From contig NZ_AORL01000002.1 of the NCBI RefSeq assembly GCF_000383095.1, positions 1-46,238 of the forward strand: a DNA stretch of 46,238 nt, written 5' to 3'. Under the pieces are notes generated by a model. The model was not told the origin of the DNA. It made no database searches and saw nothing but the letters and a program-made list of their open reading frames with translations. The position numbers and the translations under genes were made by a program. Source of the DNA: Sphingomonas sp. PR090111-T3T-6A (GTDB lineage Bacteria; Pseudomonadota; Alphaproteobacteria; Sphingomonadales; Sphingomonadaceae). Shown piece by piece: positions 1-7,241 of the stretch. Within the stretch, counting starts at the first letter, position 1. Every line of letters starts with the position of its first letter.

Positions 1-129
1 AGGGATGCCGGTTGGAGGCGCGCCGAAATCGCACGCCATGGCGGAAGCTCGAAGTAATCACGCACCATACCAAGAATAGTCACAAACCAGGAGCAATCGC
101 GGCTGCATTATCACACGACCTGAGACGAT

Positions 130-149
130 CGCGAGCGCGGGTGCTCGCG
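130..149 (-). terminator. Stem-loop just after the NTPase gene
   Basis: A 7-bp perfect stem (CGCGAGC / GCTCGCG, 6-nt loop) lies 8 bases past the stop codon of the leftward NTPase gene. There is no clear U tract, so intrinsic termination is only a guess from position and stem. The rest of bases 1-157 shows no gene I can support. Confidence 0.3.
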
Positions 150-157
150 GGGCGGCG

Positions 158-3100
158 TCACGGTTTGCCGGCGGAGAGGTCGATGACCACGACTTCGATC
201 AGCGCGCGGCGGGCCTGGGGAATCCGCTCGATCAGCATGGTACGCATAGCGTCGGCGCTCGCCGGCGCGAGAAGCCCGTCTGGATGTGCCTTCAACCGCC
301 GGTTAGTTGCCGACGGCAGATCGCCGAACCACAACACGCAATAGATGCCGCGTTGCTCGGAGCGCCAATCGATCAGATATTGCACGTCGAGCTGGCTGGT
401 CGCGGCATCCCAGACCTCGCCATGCCATTGGCCTTTGACCTCGACTGGCAACTGCATCGCCCCACGCGCGAATGCCAGGTCCGCGCGCTTGGTCTGCGGC
501 ATGTCTGCCTCGGTGATCCGCTGGATATCGTAGCGGGCGAGCTCGGGGCCGATCATCGCTGCCAGCCGGTCGCGGCACCGGTTCTCGTCGCGCGGGATGC
601 CTGCGTCGGTCCAGAATTCAACGACCGAATCCAAATCGTCGCCGATGAGCTTGCGTTGCGCGACGGCCATCTCTTCGCGCACTAGCGCCTTCAAATCCTC
701 GATATTGCCCGGAGGGCCATCGTCGAGCAGCGCGGTTAGATCAGCCGGGGCGAGCGCTGAAAAATCCCCTTCGGCGCGCTTCTGCCGCTGTTCGGCCGCC
801 ATGTGGCGGATCAGCGCGGCATAGCTGTCGTTGGGCCCGGCGACGAGCCGCGCCATCGATTCGGCGGCCTCGATGCTCGTGTCGTCGGCGATCCGGCTGA
901 TCAGCCAGCGCAGAAAGTCGGTCGCGTCATAGTCGTTTGTGTTGCCTGATCCGGAGCCCTCGAGCACTGCATGCGGACGTTGCTCGCGAAATTCAGTGAT
1001 GATCCATTCGGCCTGCACGACCGTCAGTGGCATCATCCTGCCGCCCCGCTCGAACTGTAGGCGGTTGCGTAGGAACCAGATGAAGTCGGGATAGTCCGCG
1101 CCGATCCCGGCAAGATCGAGTCTCACAGCATCGAACCGGACGAGTACATCGATCGCCAACCACGACAGCATATGGTCGAAATTGCGGAACACCCTCTCGG
1201 CGCGCGCTTTGGCGACATCGCGGAGCGCGTCGAGCGCGCCGCCATAAGTCAGACAGTCGACCAGACCCGCCTCGACGGACTCCGGCACGTTGGGGAACAT
1301 GGTCAGCCAGTCGGCACCGAGTGCTGTCCCGGTCGCCTGCCATTCCGGATCGTGGGCGAGTTGATAAAGCCCGGCGACATGCTCTTTGCCCACACTGAGC
1401 GCGGGCTCGATCCAGAGCCGCGCGAACGCCTGGCGGGCTTCGGCCGTGGGGATGACTTCGGCTTCCAGCGCCGCGCGCAGCGCGTCCTTTTCCTTGTCGA
1501 GATTCCAACCATGATCGTCGTGACTGAGCAGCAACGCCGCCTGCTTGAGCGGCGCGGACAGGTCGGCAAAGCCCTTGCCACGGCGCATGCGCTCATAAAA
1601 CCCGGCCATGATCGGAAAGCCGTAATTGTAGATCGTGCCGCGCGCGAAGCCGTCGGCAATCTCAACGGGCGTCGGCAGGTCGGAGCGGTGCAATACGGCC
1701 TCAAATCCGAGCAGCGCATCATTGCATAGGCCCGGCCCGAGCCAGATCGCGAGCCGCTCTCCCGCCGGCAAATCGCTCGGTAGTTCGTGGAATCGATCGA
1801 GATAGGCTTGCGCCGGCTGCAAGATCGCGTCCAGCTTACCGGCGCGCAGATCGTCGCGCACCTTGCCAAATGAGCGGCGCGCCTCCTCAAAGGCCACCTT
1901 GCGCTTGCGCTCGCGCTTAGCCGCTTCCTTCTCCTGCCGGACCTTCCACCCGGGCTTTTTGGGATTTTCGAGCTTACGCAGGAAATCGCCGAGCGGTTTG
2001 TCGCCACGGCGGAACCGTTCCGCCGCCGCGCGCACGTCGGGATCGAGCCCTTCGGCCCCCCAGGCGATGCGTACCAGATCTTGCCAATCCTGGCGCAGTG
2101 CGGGATCTTTGTTGTTGCCTTGGGCAAGCCGGTCGAACACGATGATGATGTCCTCAGGTCGCCCAGCCAGTTGTAGGCGGCGGCGCTGCAGATACAATTC
2201 AGTCATCCATAGGCTGTCCGTGCGATGATCGTTCGCCAGCGCGTGCGCTTGGACTGCGTGGCGCAGTGCAGCCTGTGCCCCCAGCCGTGCGGCGAGCGTC
2301 TGCTGGACGTCGCGGTGATAGTGATGCGCCCGCTCGACTCTGCCGAGCCAGCGCCACAGCAACGGCGCTTGAGCTACGCCGATCACGCCTTCATCGATCC
2401 CACGAATGATGAGTTCGGCGACGATATCGGCAACCTCGCTGGCATGTTCCCAGTCGTCATCGCGCAGCAGCTCGGCATAAGCGACGATCAAGTCGATGAC
2501 CCCGACCAGACGTGTCAACGGGATCACTGCGAACAGTCGCTTGTAGCTGCGGGCGGTATGTACGCGTCGCCCCGTTCGGCGGGGCAGCGGAGAACTGGTC
2601 ACCCCCATTTCGGCGAACAGCGTCGCGACAAGGAGGTCGTCCGAGACGTCGGCATCGATCTGCTGGATTAACTGGCGCGCAAGCCGCGGCGCATCCTCGC
2701 CGGCCTGATTGGTGAGCGCTGCGATCGTCGCTTGCCACCAAGTCCGATCACGGTGCGGCAGTAAGGCCTCGGCCGCATCATCGCGCTCGCGATAAAAGCG
2801 CTCAGGCGCGAGCACGATCGCTTCCAACGTATCGGCAAGTTCGGCCGCGAGGTGCGTGCCTTGGAGCCCTTCGATCAGCAGGGAGCGCAGGTGCGCGCTG
2901 CTCGCCGCCGAGGCAATGATCGCCTCTATCTTGCGTTTGAGCGTTGGGATCATTAACCCAGCCGCGGTCTTGCTGTCCCAGTCCGCCGCTCGGAAATAGG
3001 GATCGTCCTCGGCGAGCCGACATAGCGCCTCGAATAGGCAATCCGCGAGATGAGGGGTCAGCGCCGCAGCCTCGCCGTAGCGCAGCACGCCATAGGGGTC

Positions 3101-4246
3101 TTCGGCGATGACCCGCTCGGCCATCGCCGGGCTATGAAAGGCGAGCCAGGCATGGAGCCCACGCAGACTCGCCGGAACGCCGCCGCTGCCATGCAGTTGA
3201 GCGAGCACGCGCCGTTGCGCGCGCGGTGTCGCCGCCTGACGTGCGAGCCATCGCGCACCGAGATATTCGGCGATGACTTTGTGGATCGGCTTGGCGCGCG
3301 ACGGTCCGACACTGTGAAACAGCTTGGAGGAAAAGATTGCCCGCGCGGCCTTAGCGCTAGGCAAGACCTCCAGATCGGCGAGCCGGGCATCGCCTTGCTG
3401 CACATGCGCAGCGCCCGCGGCGGTGGCGGCCTCGGCACCATCGAACAGCAGTCCGGCGGCGATTGCGCCGGCGGCGTCGAGGGCTTCGTCCTGCGTTAAT
3501 TGGGCGAGGCCCTCGTCCTGCCGATCAGGATCATGTTCGGGCCAGATCAAAGTGCAGACGCGCTCGAACAATGCTGCGCGCGTCGCCGGTAATTGCGTGT
3601 CGGTTTCCCCAACCCGTCCCATCAAGCCAAGCGTCAGTGGGTTGCGGTAAAGGTCTTGGAGGCTGTGACGCGCGAGGTGATCGAGCACGTGATCGGCATC
3701 CACGTTCGGATGCTGCGCGAGGAGGAACGCGCGAGCTTCGTTGCGATCGAATGGTTCAAGCGTCAGGATGCGTGGCTCGACTCCGTAGAGCTGGCGCAAA
3801 TTTGTCACGCTGCGTGCCTGCCATTCGCGCGATCGGCACGAGAGGACAAACGGCGGTGAGCCCGCTTCTTCGAGCTGCGCCAGAATCGCGTCGATAGCGT
3901 CGCCTTCACGCCGCGACATTGCTTCATCGAGACCGTCGATCAGCAATGGCTTGCCCGCAGGCACCAGCTTGACCGGATTCCTAGCGTTTATAAAGCGGAT
4001 CGCCGTGACTGGCTCGCTCCCAAGCCGCCGCCCGATCTCGCGCATCAGCTCGCTCTTGCCCATGCCTGGTTCACCGAGCACGATCTTGTTGCCGCCCAGC
4101 GCGAGCAGCCCGACTTCGTCGACGCGGTTGTCGAACATATGCTCCTCGCTGATCGCGAGCCGGCGCGGGAAATAGGCGGACGTTGGCCAAGGACTGGCGT
4201 TGTCGGCCAGATCGGCTGCCGGGGCCGATGCGGTCACGGTCGCCAT
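158..4246 (-). CDS. STAND/NACHT-like NTPase with C-terminal PD-(D/E)XK-like nuclease domain, candidate antiphage protein
   Basis: Large 1362-residue cytoplasmic protein with no signal peptide or membrane segment. A P-loop GEPGMGKS is at residues 58-65. A NACHT-style Walker B LLIDGLDE is at 101-108, followed by a sensor-like strand ending in SCRSREW near 136-142. A long mostly helical middle follows, with a highly charged Lys/Arg/Glu coiled-coil-like stretch near 760-800. The last 110 residues show a restriction-nuclease pattern: D1256, then E1269-V-K1271, then a QLDVQYL helix and a hydrophobic GIYCVLWF strand. Bacterial STAND NTPases commonly sense phage proteins and switch on an effector. 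In Avs proteins the nuclease is N-terminal, whereas here it is C-terminal. A role in phage defence is inferred from this architecture and from the gene-poor surroundings. The ATG start sits one base after the stop of a broken upstream frame, suggesting a former two-gene operon. I do not recognise an established name. Confidence 0.8.
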   Translation of the reverse strand: MATVTASAPAADLADNASPWPTSAYFPRRLAISEEHMFDNRVDEVGLLALGGNKIVLGEPGMGKSELMREIGRRLGSEPVTAIRFINARNPVKLVPAGKPLLIDGLDEAMSRREGDAIDAILAQLEEAGSPPFVLSCRSREWQARSVTNLRQLYGVEPRILTLEPFDRNEARAFLLAQHPNVDADHVLDHLARHSLQDLYRNPLTLGLMGRVGETDTQLPATRAALFERVCTLIWPEHDPDRQDEGLAQLTQDEALDAAGAIAAGLLFDGAEAATAAGAAHVQQGDARLADLEVLPSAKAARAIFSSKLFHSVGPSRAKPIHKVIAEYLGARWLARQAATPRAQRRVLAQLHGSGGVPASLRGLHAWLAFHSPAMAERVIAEDPYGVLRYGEAAALTPHLADCLFEALCRLAEDDPYFRAADWDSKTAAGLMIPTLKRKIEAIIASAASSAHLRSLLIEGLQGTHLAAELADTLEAIVLAPERFYRERDDAAEALLPHRDRTWWQATIAALTNQAGEDAPRLARQLIQQIDADVSDDLLVATLFAEMGVTSSPLPRRTGRRVHTARSYKRLFAVIPLTRLVGVIDLIVAYAELLRDDDWEHASEVADIVAELIIRGIDEGVIGVAQAPLLWRWLGRVERAHHYHRDVQQTLAARLGAQAALRHAVQAHALANDHRTDSLWMTELYLQRRRLQLAGRPEDIIIVFDRLAQGNNKDPALRQDWQDLVRIAWGAEGLDPDVRAAAERFRRGDKPLGDFLRKLENPKKPGWKVRQEKEAAKRERKRKVAFEEARRSFGKVRDDLRAGKLDAILQPAQAYLDRFHELPSDLPAGERLAIWLGPGLCNDALLGFEAVLHRSDLPTPVEIADGFARGTIYNYGFPIMAGFYERMRRGKGFADLSAPLKQAALLLSHDDHGWNLDKEKDALRAALEAEVIPTAEARQAFARLWIEPALSVGKEHVAGLYQLAHDPEWQATGTALGADWLTMFPNVPESVEAGLVDCLTYGGALDALRDVAKARAERVFRNFDHMLSWLAIDVLVRFDAVRLDLAGIGADYPDFIWFLRNRLQFERGGRMMPLTVVQAEWIITEFREQRPHAVLEGSGSGNTNDYDATDFLRWLISRIADDTSIEAAESMARLVAGPNDSYAALIRHMAAEQRQKRAEGDFSALAPADLTALLDDGPPGNIEDLKALVREEMAVAQRKLIGDDLDSVVEFWTDAGIPRDENRCRDRLAAMIGPELARYDIQRITEADMPQTKRADLAFARGAMQLPVEVKGQWHGEVWDAATSQLDVQYLIDWRSEQRGIYCVLWFGDLPSATNRRLKAHPDGLLAPASADAMRTMLIERIPQARRALIEVVVIDLSAGKP

Positions 4247-4247
4247 G

Positions 4248-4457
4248 TCAGGCTACCCGCGGGATCAGCGTGCGGGAGCCACCCCACAGCGAACAGACCT
4301 CCAATGCCTGCCCGTGCGCGCCGGCCAACTCGCGCGCCTTGATGATGGCTTAGCTTGTTGCCGAAAGGCGCAGCCGCTCGGCGATGCACTATTCGCACAC
4401 CGGCTCCGATGACAGCCGCTCGATCAGTCCCCGCACCTGGTCAAATACTGTCGTCAT
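4248..4457 (-). pseudogene. Small cysteine-motif protein with two in-frame stop codons, upstream partner of the NTPase gene
   Basis: Read from ATG 4457, the frame is open for 69 codons except for TAG at codon 23 (4389-4391) and TAA at codon 36 (4350-4352). It ends at TGA 4248-4250, one base before the NTPase ATG. The conceptual product begins MTTVFDQVRGLIERL and contains C21-x2-C24 and C55-x2-W58. This looks like a zinc-ribbon pair whose fourth cysteine has become Trp (TGG). Frame and amino-acid flow are preserved across both stops, which fits recent decay by point mutation of a real gene rather than chance. AAAAGGGTGATGA just before the ATG offers a ribosome site. As written, only a 22-residue peptide would be made. 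Stop readthrough cannot be excluded but nothing supports it. Confidence 0.6.
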
Positions 4458-4846
4458 TCATCACCCTTTTCGCGGCAATATATGTACTGGCGACGGCGTG
4501 CAAAGGCCGCGCGGGTCACGAAACTAGGGATCGCGGGTGGGTGCCCTTTGACCCTGTGGACTCTCGGGTCTTCTTAATGTGACCGGCCGCTTTCTTTCCT
4601 AAGTCATCGCAAACCCGCAAGGCCGGAACCGGCCACCCGCAGTCAGCAGCCGTCCGATTAGCAGTCGGATGCCCGATGGCAGTTGCTGACCTAAATGAAG
4701 GGCCGATCGTTGGGTCTCTCGCCCGGAACCTGCCAGTCGCTTACCGGCCATAAGTCACCGGTCTAAGGTCGGATCCTCGATCGCCACGCGACCTCGACGA
4801 GGCGGCTTATCCCTGCGCCTGGCGGCGGGCGGTCCGGCGGGAACGC

Positions 4847-5041
4847 CTAGAGCGGTTCGTCTATGAACGCCCGATCGCTTCCACCGATTAGGAGGTTTCT
4901 TCCTTCGGCATCCCACAATTCCATATTGGTAAAGCCTTGGAGCATGATCGGCAGATAATGCGCAAAACAGCGACGGGTATGGACATATTCGGGCGTCGGC
5001 GGTATAGAATTAGGTAGCAAAAGTGGAGGCTTGTGCGACAA
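4847..5041 (-). CDS. Doubtful 64-residue ORF, possibly a gene remnant
   Basis: TTG-start frame of 64 codons. The C-terminal part (MELWDAEGRNLLIGG) reads like genuine protein rather than GC-rich noise, and the preceding DNA is AT-rich. There is no convincing ribosome site, no recognised domain and no partner gene. It could be the tail of a gene whose beginning was lost. Confidence 0.25.
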   Translation of the reverse strand: MSHKPPLLLPNSIPPTPEYVHTRRCFAHYLPIMLQGFTNMELWDAEGRNLLIGGSDRAFIDEPL

Positions 5042-5151
5042 TGCGTAACTGAATTATGCAGAATTATATTGATATATAATCTAATCAATGCGTTTTTTTA
5101 TTTTAAATTGTCCTGTAGGCGCACCATAATCCCAAGACATCTTTGGCAAAG

Positions 5152-5190
5152 ACCCACGACGCTTCCCAGCGGAAGCGCGTAAACGTGGGT
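5152..5190. repeat. Nested inverted repeat (double stem hairpin)
   Basis: Outer arms ACCCACG (5152-5158) and CGTGGGT (5184-5190) enclose inner arms CGCTTCC (5160-5166) and GGAAGCG (5171-5177) around a CAGC loop. All 14 pairs are Watson-Crick. The near-palindrome GCTTTGGCCAAGC follows at about 5202-5214. No gene explains it. It could be a small RNA fold, a recombination site or a mobile-element remnant. Confidence 0.55.
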
Positions 5191-5443
5191 CACGCATGGG
5201 AGCTTTGGCCAAGCGTTTCGAGGTGATCTAGCTATCGGATGTCGGGATGGGAGCGATTTGCGTTCCCGCCATGCTCAATCTTGATACGCAATCGTCGTCA
5301 GGTGTGAGCGCCGCTAAAATCCATCGGCACATCAACCAGCTATCAAATCGAAGTCGTACATTTCCTTCTCCTTCCTCTACTTGGTCAGGAAAAGGCGATT
5401 GAAAAGTTCGTTTTTCTGATCGGGATCGATTCCCTGGCACGAA

Positions 5444-5483
5444 CTGGGGCGCGGCTCGCAACTGCTATGAATACACGCCCCAG
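5444..5483 (-). repeat. 8-bp inverted repeat downstream of the hydrolase gene
   Basis: CTGGGGCG (5444-5451) and CGCCCCAG (5476-5483) are separated by 24 bases and lie 24 bases past the stop of the leftward hydrolase gene. A transcript-end role is possible, but the loop is long and no U run follows. Confidence 0.3.
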
Positions 5484-5506
5484 ATCGGTCTTAATCCGGA
5501 AGGGTC

Positions 5507-6421
5507 TCAATAGTCCCAGAAGCCGGCAACCCAGCGGAAGGCATCGCCGTCCACCGCGATCCGGCCGACCGACGGGAACGGCAGGTGCGTGGCCACGAAC
5601 AGTTCACGCGTCTCTGCCGCCTCTCGCAGAAGACGGATACGGACGCGAACGGACTCCTCTGGGTCATGTTCAAAGCCATTGTGCCAGTCGGGGTGGTCGA
5701 AGCCGACCGGGAAGATGGCGTCGCCCGCGAAGGTCAGCCGCTCGCCGCCCGACGTCAGGCGGACCACGCTGTGTCCGGGGGTGTGGCCCCCGGTACGCCA
5801 GGCGAGCACGCCCGGCGCAACCTCATAGTCCTCGTCGAACGTCCGCACCTGGCCGCGATAGGCGTCCATGAACTGCGCGGCGGTGGTCCGCAGCACGTCC
5901 GGCACCGGCGACGGCATCTCGGTGTGCGAGAAATCCGGCGACTCCCAGAACGCCACCTCGGTGGCCGCGACATGGATACGCACGTCCGGGTTCAGCCGGT
6001 TCTTCACCTCGTCGACGAGCAGCCCGCCGATATGGTCCATATGCATGTGCGTGATGACGATGTCGGTCACCGACGCGAGATCGATGCCGGCCGCCGCCAG
6101 CCGCCTGGGGAACATCCCGGCTCGCGGGAAGCCGGGGAACTGCCCGCCCAGACCGGCGTCCACGAGGATGACCTGCTCGCCGCTGCGCACCACGAGCACG
6201 TTCAGCGCCCAGTCGAAGGCGTCCGGCCCCAGGAACTGGTCCTTGAACCAGGCCACGCGGGTGGCCGGGTCGACGTTGGTGGACATCGTCTCGGTTGGCA
6301 GAGGCAGCACGCCATCGCTGACCACGAGCACGTCGATCTCGCCGATCCGCAGCGCGTAGCGCGACGGAACCAGCTCCTCGACCCCCGAACCATCGGTATG
6401 TGGGATATTGTCCAGCTTCAT
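5507..6421 (-). CDS. Metallo-beta-lactamase-fold hydrolase
   Basis: A 304-residue cytoplasmic-type member of the MBL superfamily, with no signal peptide. Metal-binding motif HMHMDH is at residues 125-130. HTPGH at 213-217, AGDA with D234, and H279 supply the remaining ligands. Together these give the dinuclear zinc set of lactonase/phosphotriesterase-like hydrolases (families such as AHL lactonases and methyl parathion hydrolase). The substrate cannot be told from sequence. Hydrolysis of a lactone or ester is the usual family chemistry. The gene stands alone: 190 bases separate its start from the stop of the next leftward gene, and the region beyond its stop is gene-poor. ATG 6421 is preceded by a purine-rich GAGAGGACAGGG stretch that serves as ribosome site. 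Confidence 0.85.
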   Translation of the reverse strand: MKLDNIPHTDGSGVEELVPSRYALRIGEIDVLVVSDGVLPLPTETMSTNVDPATRVAWFKDQFLGPDAFDWALNVLVVRSGEQVILVDAGLGGQFPGFPRAGMFPRRLAAAGIDLASVTDIVITHMHMDHIGGLLVDEVKNRLNPDVRIHVAATEVAFWESPDFSHTEMPSPVPDVLRTTAAQFMDAYRGQVRTFDEDYEVAPGVLAWRTGGHTPGHSVVRLTSGGERLTFAGDAIFPVGFDHPDWHNGFEHDPEESVRVRIRLLREAAETRELFVATHLPFPSVGRIAVDGDAFRWVAGFWDY

Positions 6422-6611
6422 AACCCTGTCCTCTCAACCGCAGGCTTCATCACCGCATCGGCAGGCTAGGTTGAGGCGTGTCAGCGGTCGATTTGGGTCG
6501 AGGGATGGGTGGACCATACCAGGGGATAGGTCCTGTCATTCCGTTTGCGGGGCGTCCCGATACCCGGAGTGAAGGTCAGGGACGGCGGCAAGCATTCCTC
6601 GATCCCGCGGA

Positions 6612-7241
6612 TCAAAGCTCGATGATGCCGCGCCGCACCGCGATAGTGACGGCATGGGTGCGGTCGCTGACGTCGAGCTTGGCGAACAGGTTCTTGAGGT
6701 GCGCTTTCACGGTTTCCTCCGAGAGCGACAGGGCCTGGGCGATCTCCTTGTTGGCCTTGCCCTCCGCGACAAGGCGCAGGACGGCGATCTCGCGTTCGCT
6801 CAACTGCTCGTCGGCGATATGGTGCGCGATCCCGGTGGCGACCTCTCCCTGCACATGCCGCCGGCCGCGATGGACGTTCAGGATAGCGTCCAGCATCTCG
6901 GTCCGCAGGCTGCTCTTGAGCAGATAGCCCGTCGCGCCGGCCTTGAGCGCGCGCACCGCCTGCACGTCGCCGGCATAGGTGGTCAGCACCAGGATGCGCG
7001 CATCGGGGAAGTCGGCGCGGATGGCGATGATCGCCTCGAGCCCGCCCGTGCCCGGCATCTGAAGGTCCATCAACGTCACGTCGGGCCGGAGTTCGCGGAA
7101 GCGGGCGATCCCTTCCGCCCCGTCACCGGCCTCGCCGACGACGATCATGTCGGTGCGGTCCTCCAGGATCGACGCGACGCCCTCGCGCAGCACGGGATGG
7201 TCATCGACCAGGAGGATACGGATCGGCGATGGATCAGGCAT
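6612..7241 (-). CDS. NarL/LuxR-family response regulator
   Basis: A 209-residue two-domain regulator. The N-terminal receiver has the acidic pair DD at 13-14, the phosphoacceptor D59 in the LMDLQMPG context and the conserved Lys in YLLKSS. The C-terminal LuxR-type helix-turn-helix (about 145-205) contains LSEREIAVLRL and NKEIAQALSLSEETVKAHL. Its ATG lies inside the end of the upstream sensor kinase gene, an 8-base overlap. The two are therefore translated from one message and almost certainly form a cognate pair. It would bind DNA as a dimer after phosphorylation. Targets are unknown. Confidence 0.93.
   Translation of the reverse strand: MPDPSPIRILLVDDHPVLREGVASILEDRTDMIVVGEAGDGAEGIARFRELRPDVTLMDLQMPGTGGLEAIIAIRADFPDARILVLTTYAGDVQAVRALKAGATGYLLKSSLRTEMLDAILNVHRGRRHVQGEVATGIAHHIADEQLSEREIAVLRLVAEGKANKEIAQALSLSEETVKAHLKNLFAKLDVSDRTHAVTIAVRRGIIEL

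Larger units (their letters stand above)
4458..5506. other. Gene-poor region between the defence locus and the hydrolase
   Basis: About 1 kb with no convincing gene. Bases 4460-4500 are the likely promoter region of the broken small gene and the NTPase (an AT-rich ACATATATT stretch on the minus strand). Bases 5040-5110 are clearly AT-rich against the high-GC surroundings. A weak 64-codon frame, a nested hairpin and a separated inverted repeat are listed separately. The mixed composition fits an old insertion or deletion boundary, but no integrase, IS end or att duplication was found. Confidence 0.6.

Noticed and set aside
4888-5088. 66-codon minus-strand frame overlapping the 64-codon ORF
   Set aside because: Start lies in the AT-rich patch and the sequence reads as the shifted frame of the other ORF.
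5228-5461. 77-codon minus-strand frame in the gene-poor region
   Set aside because: No ribosome site, domain or codon pattern; also overlaps the inverted repeat at 5444.
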